64,000 bases of DNA. Source: Rhodocyclaceae bacterium. GTDB lineage: Bacteria > Pseudomonadota > Gammaproteobacteria > Burkholderiales > Rhodocyclaceae. This document shows positions 52,462 through 61,699 of this stretch, piece after piece. The stretch lies in contig JALNXH010000004.1 in the NCBI GenBank assembly GCA_023230455.1, forward strand, positions 1-64,000, in the 5' to 3' direction. The notes beneath the pieces were generated by a model, which was not told where the DNA came from, made no database searches, and saw only the letters and a program-made list of their open reading frames with translations. The position numbers and the translations under genes are program-made. Positions within the stretch are counted from its first letter, which is position 1. The number at the start of each line of letters is the position of its first letter.

Positions 52462-55020
52462 ATGGCGGGAACACGCTACGAACTTGAAGTCAATCCGAAG
52501 TTGCCGCCGCGCCTGGCGCGGCTCGACGAATTGGCCAACAACCTTCTGTACAGCTGGGACAGCAACACACAGGCGTTGTTCGCGCGGCTGGGCAGCCGTC
52601 CCTGGCTGCTCGCCGGGCACAGCCCGAAGGCCTTTCTCAACCGCATCGACCAAGGTAAGCTCAATCAGGCGGCGGAAGACCCAGAGTTTCTGGAAGCGCT
52701 GGATCGGGTGCTGGCGACCTACGATGCCTATCTGAGCGCGCCGCGGCGCGCCGATGTCCCGCAGATGGACGAAGGCGAGTTGATCGCCTATTTCTGCGCC
52801 GAATTCGGCTTCCACGAAAGCCTGCCGATCTACTCCGGCGGTCTCGGCATCCTTGCCGGCGACCACTGCAAAAGCGCAAGCGATATGGGCCTGCCCTTCA
52901 TCGGCGTCGGCCTGCTTTACCGGCAGGGCTACTTTCAGCAGACGATTGATGGCGTGGGCCGCCAGGCAGCGCTGTACCACGATTCTGATTTCGACGATCT
53001 GCCGATCGCCCCGATCTACCGCAAAAACGGCGAGGAACTGCACATCCAGGTCGACCTGCCTGGGCGCACGGTCGAGGTCAAGGTCTGGCGGACACATATC
53101 GGGCGCGTCACGCTCTATCTGCTCGACACCGATATCGAACGCAACGCGACGCACGACCGCGACATTACCCACCGGCTCTACGGCGGCGACCGCAATACCC
53201 GCATCGAGCAGGAAATCATCCTCGGCGTCGGCGGCGTCCGCGCATTACAGGAAATCGGCCTGACGCCCACCGTATGGCACATCAACGAGGGACATGCGGC
53301 GTTTCTCATCGTCGAGCGCATGCGCCGGCTGCTCGCCGCCGGGCTCGGCTTTCCGGCAGCCATCGAGGCCGTTGCGGTCAACACGGTGTTTACCACTCAC
53401 ACCGCCGTACCCGCCGGCCACGATCATTTCAGCGAGGAAATGATCCGCCGCTATTTCACCCGTTTTGCCGAAGATACAGGAAGCAGCATCGACGCCCTGC
53501 TCGGCCTCGGCCGCGAACACGGGAAAAACGAGTTCAACATGACCTCGCTGGCGATTCACGGTTCGCGCCACCACAATGGTGTTTCCCGCGTACACGGCCA
53601 GGTCTCGGCCTCGATCTGCACCAGCCTGTGGCCGCAGATCGAGCCGGAGGAAAACCCGATCGACTACATCACCAACGGGGTTCATGTTCCCTCTTTCCTC
53701 TCGGAACTGTGGCACGATCCATTCGACCATTTTCTCGGCCCCGGCTGGAGCCAGCACCTGACGGAAGGCGATACATGGAAGGGCGTGCAGGCGATTCCCG
53801 ATCACGTCTTCTGGAGCATTCGTCAGTCGATCAAGTCGCAGATGCTGCATCTGATCCGCTACCGTTTGCGCGAACAGCATGCGCGCAACTACGGTTCGCA
53901 GGCGCACCTCGATCGCCTGCTCAAGCTGGCCGACCCGGACAACCCGAACGTACTGACCATCGGTTTCGCCCGCCGCTTCGCCACCTACAAGCGCGCCACG
54001 CTGCTGTTCCAGAATCTCGACTGGCTGCGCCGGATCGTTTCCGACGCCGAACGGCCGATCCTCTTCATCTTCGCCGGCAAGGCGCATCCGGCCGACGAAC
54101 CGGGGCAGTCGCTGATCCAGCGCATCGCCGAAGTTGCCGAGATGCCCGAATTCGAGGGCCGCATCCTGCTGATCGAAGGTTATGACCTGCACCTCGGCCG
54201 GCGGCTGGTGTCGGGGGTCGACGTGTGGCTGAACAACCCGCTGTATCCGATGGAGGCATCAGGCACATCGGGCATGAAGGCCGCCCTCAACGGCGTGATC
54301 AACCTCTCGGTGCTCGATGGCTGGTGGGACGAAGGCTTCGAGCCTGGCAACAACCGGACAGCCAACGGCTGGGCGATCAAACCGGTTTCGGTGGCCTACG
54401 ACGAAAGCCGCCGCAACAACGAAGAAGCGCGCACTCTCTACGAGTTGCTACAGGACAAGATATTGCCGCTGTATTACGAGCGCGGAGCGATGGGCTATTC
54501 GCCCGGCTGGGTGGCGATGGCCAAACGGTCGATCGCCACCATCGCGCCGCGCTTCAACTCGACGCGCATGGTCGGCGAATACGTCACCAAGTTCTACCGG
54601 CCGGCGGCGCAGCAATGGCATCGCTACAGCGCCGGCGACTTTGCCCCGGCGAGGCAAGTAGCCGCCTGGAAGGAGCGCGTTCGGAGTGGCTGGGACGGCG
54701 TCGCACTGCATATGGACGCGGTTGCGCGGCGACGCATCGCCTTCGGCGAAGCACTATGTTTCGACCTTACCGCCCGACTTAACGGACTCAATCCGGAGGA
54801 CGTGAGGGTCGAGCTGCTCTTGTCCAGCGCCACCCCCGAGGACGAAAAACCACGCAGATTCGCCCTTGCTTACCAAGGCCAGAACGAACGCGGCGAAGCA
54901 CGCTACAGACTGGAACTGACTCCCGAGCTGTGCGGCAAGCTGGAGTATCGCATCCGCGCCTACCCCTGCCATGAACTGCTCTCCCACCCGTTCGAAATGG
55001 GCATGATGGTATGGCTTTAA
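52462..55020 (+). CDS. glgP: alpha-glucan phosphorylase
   Basis: GlgP releases glucose-1-phosphate from glycogen with PLP. The 852-residue protein is of the TIGR02094 class, which is distinct from E. coli GlgP: FCAEFGFHESLPIYSGGLG near the N-terminus, TVWHINEGHAAFL, and the PLP-lysine segment EASGTSGMKAALNG. The ATG at 52462 is chosen because it opens MAGTRYELEVNPKLPPRL; a longer frame runs into the previous gene. Note the long C-terminal extension after YRPAAQQWHRY (about 140 residues), common in this class. Confidence 0.93.
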   Translation: MAGTRYELEVNPKLPPRLARLDELANNLLYSWDSNTQALFARLGSRPWLLAGHSPKAFLNRIDQGKLNQAAEDPEFLEALDRVLATYDAYLSAPRRADVPQMDEGELIAYFCAEFGFHESLPIYSGGLGILAGDHCKSASDMGLPFIGVGLLYRQGYFQQTIDGVGRQAALYHDSDFDDLPIAPIYRKNGEELHIQVDLPGRTVEVKVWRTHIGRVTLYLLDTDIERNATHDRDITHRLYGGDRNTRIEQEIILGVGGVRALQEIGLTPTVWHINEGHAAFLIVERMRRLLAAGLGFPAAIEAVAVNTVFTTHTAVPAGHDHFSEEMIRRYFTRFAEDTGSSIDALLGLGREHGKNEFNMTSLAIHGSRHHNGVSRVHGQVSASICTSLWPQIEPEENPIDYITNGVHVPSFLSELWHDPFDHFLGPGWSQHLTEGDTWKGVQAIPDHVFWSIRQSIKSQMLHLIRYRLREQHARNYGSQAHLDRLLKLADPDNPNVLTIGFARRFATYKRATLLFQNLDWLRRIVSDAERPILFIFAGKAHPADEPGQSLIQRIAEVAEMPEFEGRILLIEGYDLHLGRRLVSGVDVWLNNPLYPMEASGTSGMKAALNGVINLSVLDGWWDEGFEPGNNRTANGWAIKPVSVAYDESRRNNEEARTLYELLQDKILPLYYERGAMGYSPGWVAMAKRSIATIAPRFNSTRMVGEYVTKFYRPAAQQWHRYSAGDFAPARQVAAWKERVRSGWDGVALHMDAVARRRIAFGEALCFDLTARLNGLNPEDVRVELLLSSATPEDEKPRRFALAYQGQNERGEARYRLELTPELCGKLEYRIRAYPCHELLSHPFEMGMMVWL

Positions 55021-55041
55021 TGCGTCGGGAGTTCTGATCGC

Positions 55042-56499
55042 GTGAAGGTTCTGTTTGCCACACCGGAATTCGCCCCCTGGGTGAAAACCGGCGGCCTCGG
55101 CGATATGGCGGCGTCGCTCGCTCCGGCTTTGCGCAGTCTAGGCATAGATCTACGGGTATTACTGCCGTGCTATCCGGCACTACAGAAAGCCTTCCCCGAC
55201 GCCCCGCTGGTCGCCCAACTGGCCGGTCTCGGCGGCGAGTTGCCCGACGCCGCGCTCCGAGCCGCCGTCTCCGCCGACGGTGTACCGCTGCTGCTGCTCG
55301 ACCATCCCGATTTCTACAGGCGGCCCGGCGGCCCCTATCTGGCGCCGAACGGCCGCGACTGGATCGACAACCACCTTCGCTTCGGCTTGCTCTCGCGCGT
55401 CGCCGCCTGGCTGGGCAGCCCCGCCTGCACGCTCGACTGGCGCTGCGACATCGTCCACAGCAACGACTGGCAGACTGCGCTGGCACCGGCCTATCTGCAC
55501 TACCTTGCCCCAGAGGGTGCCCGCTCGGTGCTCACGCTGCACAATCTGGCGTTCCAGGGCCTGTTCGAGCAAGCGACGCTGCCCCAGTTAGGTCTCCCCG
55601 ATGCAGCATGGCAGATCGATGGCGTCGAGTTCTATGATCGGCTCTCTTTCCTCAAGGGCGGCTTGCAGTTTGCCGACCGAATCACCACCGTCAGCCCAAC
55701 CTATGCACAGGAAATCCAGACCAAAGCGCATGGCATGGGCCTCGATGGCCTGCTGCGCAAGCGTCACGACGTGCTCAGCGGCATCCTCAACGGGATTGAT
55801 ACCGCCGCGTGGAATCCCGCCGAGGATCGTTTTCTGGTCGAACGTTACGACCTCCGGCGACTTGAGTCGAAAGCGGCCAACAAGGCAGCACTGCAAAAGG
55901 AAATGGGCCTGGACATCCGTGCCGACCTACCGTTGTTCGGCGTAGTCAGCCGTCTTACCGAGCAAAAAGGGCTCGACCTGCTGGCGCAATTGGCGGACCG
56001 ATTGGTCGATTTGCCGGCTCAGTTGGTCGCGCTGGGCAGCGGGGATGCGGATATGGAACTGGATTTTGCCGAAATCGCCCGCTGCCACCCGGGGCACATC
56101 GCCTGTGTGATCGGTTTCGACGAGGCGCTCGCCCACCGTATCGAGGCCGGCGCCGACATTTTCGTCATGCCTTCGCGTTTCGAGCCTTGCGGTCTCAACC
56201 AGATGTACAGCCTGCGCTACGGCACCCCGCCGGTCGTGCGCGCTACCGGCGGTTTGGCCGATACGGTGATCGATTGCAACCAAACGACGCTCGGCGAAGA
56301 CCGTGCCAACGGCTTCGTGTTCAATCGGGCCACCACCGAGGATCTTGGGGATGCCCTGCGGCGTGCGGCTGAAACTTGGCGCAAACCTGAGCTCTGGCAG
56401 CGCCTGCAACGTCAGGGCATGACGGCGGAGTTCGGCTGGCAAGAATCCGCCAACCGCTACGCGGCGATCTATCGGGCTTTGGTCGCTCGCCGTGACTGA
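55042..56499 (+). CDS. glgA: glycogen synthase
   Basis: GlgA extends alpha-1,4-glucan from ADP-glucose. This 485-residue GT5 protein has the N-terminal substrate loop FAPWVKTGGLGDMAASL, the DWRCDIVHSNDWQT region, and C-terminal FVMPSRFEPCGLNQMYSLRY, all conserved in bacterial GlgA. The start is a GTG preceded by CGGGAG. It is the last gene of the plus-strand glycogen run and is convergent with the ankyrin gene. Confidence 0.94.
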   Translation: MKVLFATPEFAPWVKTGGLGDMAASLAPALRSLGIDLRVLLPCYPALQKAFPDAPLVAQLAGLGGELPDAALRAAVSADGVPLLLLDHPDFYRRPGGPYLAPNGRDWIDNHLRFGLLSRVAAWLGSPACTLDWRCDIVHSNDWQTALAPAYLHYLAPEGARSVLTLHNLAFQGLFEQATLPQLGLPDAAWQIDGVEFYDRLSFLKGGLQFADRITTVSPTYAQEIQTKAHGMGLDGLLRKRHDVLSGILNGIDTAAWNPAEDRFLVERYDLRRLESKAANKAALQKEMGLDIRADLPLFGVVSRLTEQKGLDLLAQLADRLVDLPAQLVALGSGDADMELDFAEIARCHPGHIACVIGFDEALAHRIEAGADIFVMPSRFEPCGLNQMYSLRYGTPPVVRATGGLADTVIDCNQTTLGEDRANGFVFNRATTEDLGDALRRAAETWRKPELWQRLQRQGMTAEFGWQESANRYAAIYRALVARRD

Positions 56500-56526
56500 G
56501 CCAGCCGCCTCCGTGGCGAACGGGCT

Positions 56527-57186
56527 TCAGTTCGCCACGGCACGCGCTTTGGCCGCGCCGGCAATATGGTCTGCCAGCCGGTTGTTGCCGGCGCGATGCG
56601 CGACTTCGGCGGCGCTCTGGCCTTGCAGATCGACAATGGCCATATCCGCACCCGCCGCCATCAGAACATCGACCACATCTACATAATTGCCCAAGGTTGC
56701 CAACATCAGGGCCGTCTGGCCATTGGGGGCGGGGGCGTCAACCTGCGCCCCGTTTTCGAGCAGATAGCGGACGACGGCGGCCTTTCCTTGAAATGCGGCG
56801 TAGAGCAGCGGCGTCCAGCCGGCAGGATGCACGTCGGCCCCCGCCGCCACCAGCTTCTTTACATTTTCGAGATCACCACGATAGGCGGCAAGCATCAACG
56901 CATCATCACCATATTTGTTTTTTTTCAAAATATTGGCGCGATTTCTTAATAGTATTTCTAGAAGTTGCTGATTGCCGGTTCGCGCCGCCATCATGAGCAG
57001 GGTGGTGCCGTCGCGATCCGAGGTATTAACATCCAGCCCCCGACCGAGCAGTGCGGTGACGGTCGCCGTGTCGCCCTGATCGGCAGCGAAAAGGATTTCG
57101 TCGTAAACCCCGGCGAAGGACGGGGCGACACAGAACAACAACGCTGTCGCGGCGAACCGCCTGACAACAGGGAAAAAATCAAGCAT
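56527..57186 (-). CDS. exported ankyrin-repeat protein
   Basis: The 219-residue protein has a hydrophobic signal (FAATALLFCVAPSFAG) and about five ankyrin repeats (for example DGTTLLMMAARTGNQQLLEILL, GWTPLLYAAFQGKAAVVRYLLENGA, GQTALMLATLGNYVDVVDVLMAAGA). It is likely periplasmic and may bind a partner protein. The ATG at 57186 overlaps tatD by eight bases. The stretch LEILLRNRANILKKNKYGDD is encoded by AT-rich codons unlike the rest of the gene. Confidence 0.8.
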   Translation of the reverse strand: MLDFFPVVRRFAATALLFCVAPSFAGVYDEILFAADQGDTATVTALLGRGLDVNTSDRDGTTLLMMAARTGNQQLLEILLRNRANILKKNKYGDDALMLAAYRGDLENVKKLVAAGADVHPAGWTPLLYAAFQGKAAVVRYLLENGAQVDAPAPNGQTALMLATLGNYVDVVDVLMAAGADMAIVDLQGQSAAEVAHRAGNNRLADHIAGAAKARAVAN

Positions 57187-57961
57187 GGGCATGGCTGAAC
57201 AGGGCAAAAAAGTTGCGCGTGGTGGTTTCGATCAGGTCGGGATAGGACATCGAGCGGACGGCCGCCAGCGTTTCCGCGACATGGCGGACGTAGGCCGGTT
57301 CGTTGGTTTTGCCGCGATGCGGAACAGGAGCGAGATAGGGTGAATCGGTTTCCACCAGCAATCGTTCCGCCGGTACGAAGCGCGCCACATCGCGCAGGGC
57401 TTCTGCATTCTTGAAGGTTACGATGCCGGAAAAGGAGATGTGAAAGCCGAGATCCAGCGCTTGGCGGGCGACCTCAATCGATTCGGTGAAACAATGAAAC
57501 ACCCCGCCGGCCTGGTCGCCGCCTTCTTCGCGCAGCACTGCCAGGGTATCGTCGGCCGCCGATCGGGTATGGATGATCAGCGGCTTGCCGCAACGCCTTG
57601 CGGCGCGGATATGGCGCCGAAAGCGCATGCGCTGCCATTCGAAGTCGCCCTCCAACCGGTAATAGTCGAGCCCGGTTTCACCGATGGCGACGACCCGCGG
57701 ATGGTCGGCCAGTTTCACCAGGTCGTCCGCTTCCGGCTCCTTGCCGCCCTGATGATCGGGATGCACCCCGACGGCTGCAAACAGGTTGTCGTGGGTTTCG
57801 GCCAACTGTAGCAGGGCAGGAAAGCGCTCCAGCGTCACCCCGGCACAGAGCGCCCAGCCGACTCCGTTCTCGGCCATTGCGGCAAGAATGCGGGGAAGGT
57901 TTTCGGCCAGCTCAGGAAAATCGAGATGACAGTGCGAGTCCACCAGTTTGATTTCAGTCAT
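57179..57961 (-). CDS. tatD: TatD family metal-dependent hydrolase
   Basis: TatD-type DNases remove DNA ends or damaged nucleotides. The 260-residue TIM-barrel protein has the metal ligands in LVDSHCHLDFPE, the Glu in VAIGETGLDYYR, LIIHTRSAADD, FHCFTES and LLVETDSPYLAP. It lies three bases after holB and continues into the ankyrin gene, in the common tmk-holB-tatD order. The precise paralogue (TatD, YcfH or YjjV) is best matched by YcfH because of its holB/tmk neighbourhood. Confidence 0.9.
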   Translation of the reverse strand: MTEIKLVDSHCHLDFPELAENLPRILAAMAENGVGWALCAGVTLERFPALLQLAETHDNLFAAVGVHPDHQGGKEPEADDLVKLADHPRVVAIGETGLDYYRLEGDFEWQRMRFRRHIRAARRCGKPLIIHTRSAADDTLAVLREEGGDQAGGVFHCFTESIEVARQALDLGFHISFSGIVTFKNAEALRDVARFVPAERLLVETDSPYLAPVPHRGKTNEPAYVRHVAETLAAVRSMSYPDLIETTTRNFFALFSHAHA

Positions 57962-57964
57962 GGT

Positions 57965-59011
57965 TCAGCGGCCAGCGGCGGTCGCCTGACTATAACGGGC
58001 CGCAACGTCTTCGAGGAAAAGCTGCGGATTGAGGGGATGGCGTGCAGTGGCACGAATTTTCATCAGATCGCGATGGAAACGCAGCAAGCGGACCGATGAG
58101 GACGCCGTTGCCACCCGGCCGAGTTCCTTGGCGAAAGTCGGCAGATAGCGCGGCGCAGCACCATGGCGACAGCGAATCACGTCGTACAGCCATTTCTGCA
58201 ACGCATCGACCAACTGCTCGGCGTTAAGCGACGTGCTGCCGCGGAGCAGGCTGTCCCATTGGGCAGCCAGAGCGATCGGGTCGGACGGGCTTCTCACCAG
58301 TGCGGCGAACACCTGGTCGACGCTATCGCGTGCGCCCTTTTCTTGATCATGACCCAGCGCCTTCAGCGGCGCTCCGGCAGAAAATCGCAACGCGCGTTCG
58401 GCGTCGGCAACCCCCTGTTCGCTCAACCAGCGGGTTGCTTCAGCGGTTTCAGGAAGCGGGAAAACGATCTTCCGGCAACGGCTGCGGAGGGTTGGCAGGA
58501 GGGATTTTATTTTTGATGTAATCAATAAAAAATAAACACTTGGAGGTGGTTCCTCAAGCATTTTAAGAAGTGAGTTGGCCGCCGCTGGATTGAGTGCGTC
58601 GGCCGGGTCGATCAACACCACCCGCCTTCCCTGGCGGTGGCTGCCGACGAAAACGAAGTCCTCCAGTGCGCGAATCTGATCGATGCGAATCTGTGTCGGC
58701 GGCGCCTTCTTCGCCCCTTTGGGCGGCTCGGCGCCCGCACCGTCCTCACCTCCGTCAACCGTCTCTAGGGAGACTTTCCGATAGTCCGGATGATTTCCAG
58801 CGGCAAACCAGCGGCAGGCATCGCATTCGCCGCAAGCCGAATGGCTTTCGCGCCGCTCGCAAAGCAGGCGGGCCGCCACGGCGGTTGCAAACCGCCCTTT
58901 GCCGATCCCTTCGGGACCGCTCAGCAGCAGCGCGTGATGCAGCGTTTCCGACTGGCGCCAGAAATTTTTCCACAAATAACTTTGCCAATCAAAACATTTA
59001 TAAACAGACAC
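57965..59011 (-). CDS. holB: DNA polymerase III subunit delta prime
   Basis: HolB is the delta' subunit of the clamp loader. The 348-residue product has the AAA+ Walker A-like GPEGIGKGRFA, a zinc site CGECDACRWF, ALNPAAANSLLKMLEEPPP and LPTLRSRCRKIVF, all typical. The tmk gene overlaps its start by 14 bases. A stretch near 58505-58565 (SVYFLLITSKIKS) is written in AT-rich codons, unlike the rest of the gene. Confidence 0.92.
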   Translation of the reverse strand: MSVYKCFDWQSYLWKNFWRQSETLHHALLLSGPEGIGKGRFATAVAARLLCERRESHSACGECDACRWFAAGNHPDYRKVSLETVDGGEDGAGAEPPKGAKKAPPTQIRIDQIRALEDFVFVGSHRQGRRVVLIDPADALNPAAANSLLKMLEEPPPSVYFLLITSKIKSLLPTLRSRCRKIVFPLPETAEATRWLSEQGVADAERALRFSAGAPLKALGHDQEKGARDSVDQVFAALVRSPSDPIALAAQWDSLLRGSTSLNAEQLVDALQKWLYDVIRCRHGAAPRYLPTFAKELGRVATASSSVRLLRFHRDLMKIRATARHPLNPQLFLEDVAARYSQATAAGR

Positions 59012-59618
59012 TTAACAATCTTTCTTCAAGTATTTTCTTTATAGAATCGATGCTCAGCCCAGCATCGATGCAACAGTACTGTGCCGGCAGCGCTCTCATC
59101 CGACGTAGATAGGCAGCGCGTACCCGTTCGAAAAATGCCTGCTGTTCCAGTTCGAAACGATCCGGCGCATTCCCGGTCCCAGCCAGGCGCTGACGCGCGG
59201 TCGCAACATCCAAATCGAACAGAAAAGTCAAATCGGGGTGCAAGCCATTCTGCACCCAGTCTTCCAGTTGTTCCAGCTTGTTCCAAGGCACCTGCCGGCC
59301 GCCGCCTTGATAGGCGAACGAAGCATCGGTAAAGCGATCCGAAACCACACAATCGCCTCGCGCCAGCGCCGGTTCGATCACCTGGGCGATGTGCTCGCGG
59401 CGCGCGGCGAACATCAGCAGCGTTTCGGTCTCGGCATGCATGGCATCGGCCAGCAGCAAACCGCGCAGCTTTTCACCCAGCGCCGTCCCTCCCGGTTCAC
59501 GGGTAGACACCACCGTTTTGCCTCGGCTGCGCAAGACTTCGACCAGCCATGCATGATGCGTGCTCTTGCCCGCGCCATCGATCCCTTCAAGAGTGATAAA
59601 CGTGCCGCGCCCGCTCAT
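58998..59618 (-). CDS. tmk: thymidylate kinase
   Basis: Tmk phosphorylates dTMP to dTDP. The 206-residue protein has the P-loop FITLEGIDGAGKSTH, the DR(Y/F)-like VVSDRFTDASFAYQGGGR, and the LID region with FDLDVATARQRL. The last 15 codons are AT-rich. It overlaps mltG by four bases and holB by 14, consistent with an mltG-tmk-holB-tatD operon. Confidence 0.94.
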   Translation of the reverse strand: MSGRGTFITLEGIDGAGKSTHHAWLVEVLRSRGKTVVSTREPGGTALGEKLRGLLLADAMHAETETLLMFAARREHIAQVIEPALARGDCVVSDRFTDASFAYQGGGRQVPWNKLEQLEDWVQNGLHPDLTFLFDLDVATARQRLAGTGNAPDRFELEQQAFFERVRAAYLRRMRALPAQYCCIDAGLSIDSIKKILEERLLSVCL

Positions 59619-60619
59619 CCGGGGCCTCCTTTGCGTTTTTGGTAGCGGGCCACAGCCCGGTTGTGCTCGTCCAAGGTGCGCGAAAATTCGCTGGAACCGT
59701 CGCCGCGAGCGACGAAATAAAGTTTGTCGCTGACCGGCGGATGCAGCGCCGCACGCAGCGCTGCCAGGCCGGGCATAGCGATCGGCGTCGGCGGCAGTCC
59801 CGCCCGGGTGTACGTGTTGTACGCCGTGTCGGCCAGCAGATCGGCCTTGCGCAGATTGCCATCGAAACGCTCACCCAATCCGTAAATCACGGTCGGATCG
59901 GTCTGTAGCAGCATGCCCTGGCGCAAGCGATTGACGAAAACCGCAGCGATCTGCGGCCGATCCGCGCTCTGGCCGGTTTCCTTTTCGACGATGGAGGCCA
60001 AGATCAGCGCCTCATAGGGTGTTTTCAGCGGCAGCCCCGGATTTCTCGATGACCATTCGGCCGCCAACTGGCGCCGCATCGCCGCGTAGGCGCGACGCAA
60101 TACGTCGAGATCGCTGGACTGTTTGGAGAATAGATAGGTGTCCGGGAAAAACAGGCCTTCGGGATGGCTTTCCACGGCCGAGAGGCGCGCAAGAATCTCT
60201 TTTTCGCCCAGCCCGGCCGTATCGTGACGCAAATCCGGACTTGCATCGAGGGCTGCCCGCCACTGTGCGAAGCTGCGCCCTTCGACCAGCACCACCTCGC
60301 CTTGCGTGACGTCACCACGGGTCAGCATATCGAGCAGCCCGAGCGGCGTCAGCCCCTGCTCCACCAGATAGCTGCCGGCCTTGATCTCGCCTGCCCGGCC
60401 GAGGGCGCGTCCGAATACCGAAAACTGCCAAGGTGCGAAACCGATTCCGGCATCGGCCATGCGCCTAGCCGATGCGGCCAGACTCAGTCCGGGCGGAATG
60501 TCGAATTCGAGGGGCGTACTCTTCAGTGGCAGGGGTCGCACCGCAAAGGCCACGCCGAGGGCAATGACCGACAGCCCAGACAAAGCCAGGACAAGGAAAA
60601 TTCGCTTCAGGAAACGCAT
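59615..60619 (-). CDS. mltG: endolytic transglycosylase MltG
   Basis: MltG is an inner-membrane endolytic murein transglycosylase that ends glycan strands. The 334-residue protein has an N-terminal membrane helix (about 5-26), a LysM-like part (LEFDIPPGLSLAASARRMADAGI) and the catalytic domain. The key Glu lies in LASIVEKETGQ, with NRLRQGMLLQTDPTVIYG and YNTYTRAGLPPTPI following. Its upstream region faces ygfZ. Confidence 0.93.
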   Translation of the reverse strand: MRFLKRIFLVLALSGLSVIALGVAFAVRPLPLKSTPLEFDIPPGLSLAASARRMADAGIGFAPWQFSVFGRALGRAGEIKAGSYLVEQGLTPLGLLDMLTRGDVTQGEVVLVEGRSFAQWRAALDASPDLRHDTAGLGEKEILARLSAVESHPEGLFFPDTYLFSKQSSDLDVLRRAYAAMRRQLAAEWSSRNPGLPLKTPYEALILASIVEKETGQSADRPQIAAVFVNRLRQGMLLQTDPTVIYGLGERFDGNLRKADLLADTAYNTYTRAGLPPTPIAMPGLAALRAALHPPVSDKLYFVARGDGSSEFSRTLDEHNRAVARYQKRKGGPG

Positions 60620-60645
60620 CGAAAGGAGGGTCGAAAATCAAGCCC

Positions 60646-60651
60646 TATAAT
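60646..60651 (+). promoter_or_regulatory. candidate -10 element for ygfZ
   Basis: A TATAAT lies 31 bases before the ygfZ ATG in the 63-base region between divergent mltG and ygfZ. No good -35 is seen. The ygfZ start has no clear ribosome binding site, whereas AAAGGAGGG at 60622-60630 lies upstream of this -10 and has no start codon at usable spacing. Confidence 0.35.
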
Positions 60652-60682
60652 AGCCCAACCCCACACTCTGCTTGCGCCAAAA

Positions 60683-61699
60683 ATGAACCAAGAATGGCTC
60701 CAAACGCTGGCTGCGGCCGGCTTTCGCGCCGATAGCAGCGATTTCGGCGATCCCCGCGGCGAACTCGATGCCGTCGCCCGCGCGACCGTCGTCTGTCCCC
60801 TCGTCGATACCGGCATCATCCGCGCCAGCGGGGAGGACGCCCCCGGCTTCCTGCACAATCTGCTGACCAACGACGTCAGCGGACTCGACGCGGCCACGGT
60901 ACGGCGCGCGGGCTTTTGTACGCCGAAGGGACGACTGCTGGCCGACTTCCTGATGTGGCGGGCGGGCGAGGATTTTCTGCTGCAGTTGCCGATGGAACTG
61001 CTGCCAGCGATGCAGAAAAAGCTCACCATGTACGTGCTCCGTTCGAAGGTCAAACTGACCGATGCCAGCACCGGTAGATGCGTCATCGGACTCGCCGGTA
61101 GCGACGCCGCGGCCCTCGCCGCACAGGTCTGCGGCAAAGCACCCGCAGTCGGGCAACAGGTTGCGTTCGAAAGCGGCCAGGTGCTAGGACTGATCGGCAA
61201 TCGTTTTGAAGTCGTGGTCGCCGCGGCAAAAGCGCCGACGCTCTGGCAGCAGTTGTCGGCAGCAGCAACGCCGGCGGGGCTTGCGGCTTGGCGCTGGAGC
61301 GAAATCGCCGCCGGCGATCCGCGTATCGTCCAAGCCACACAGGAACAGTTCATTCCGCAGATGATCAATTACGTGCAGGTCGGCGGCCTGTCGTTCAAGA
61401 AGGGATGCTACCCCGGGCAGGAGATCGTCGCGCGCACCCAGTATCTGGGCAAGATCAAGCGCCACATGCTGCGCGCCCGGCTCGACGCCGGCAGTGCAGT
61501 TCCCGGCGACTCGGTGTACGCACCGGAAACCGGCGACCAGGCCTGCGGCACGGTGGTCAGCGTCGCACCCTCGCCGCAGGGTGGAAGCGAACTGCTGGCG
61601 GTGGTGCAGATGTCCTGTGCCGAAGCCGGCGAACTTCATCTCGGCAACTCGACGGGCAGTCGTCTGGAATTGCTTGAACTGCCCTACTCGCTCGACTGA
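60683..61699 (+). CDS. ygfZ: folate-binding protein YgfZ
   Basis: YgfZ is a tetrahydrofolate-binding protein that supports repair of certain iron-sulphur enzymes such as MiaB. The 338-residue product carries the signature KGCYPGQEIVARTQYLG, with the conserved Cys, and LTNDVSGLDAATVRRAGFCTPKGRLLADF earlier. The start ATG at 60683 is chosen as the first codon of the GcvT-like domain; in-frame codons upstream run antisense to mltG. It overlaps the next gene by one base. Confidence 0.92.
   Translation: MNQEWLQTLAAAGFRADSSDFGDPRGELDAVARATVVCPLVDTGIIRASGEDAPGFLHNLLTNDVSGLDAATVRRAGFCTPKGRLLADFLMWRAGEDFLLQLPMELLPAMQKKLTMYVLRSKVKLTDASTGRCVIGLAGSDAAALAAQVCGKAPAVGQQVAFESGQVLGLIGNRFEVVVAAAKAPTLWQQLSAAATPAGLAAWRWSEIAAGDPRIVQATQEQFIPQMINYVQVGGLSFKKGCYPGQEIVARTQYLGKIKRHMLRARLDAGSAVPGDSVYAPETGDQACGTVVSVAPSPQGGSELLAVVQMSCAEAGELHLGNSTGSRLELLELPYSLD

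Noticed and set aside
56925..56945. A run of A residues (AAA AAA AAC) in the ankyrin gene as a programmed frameshift site
   Set aside because: The ankyrin frame stays intact on both sides and the alternative frame gives no meaningful extension.
60622..60630. AAAGGAGGG as a ribosome binding site
   Set aside because: No start codon lies at usable distance on the plus strand, and it is on the wrong strand for mltG.
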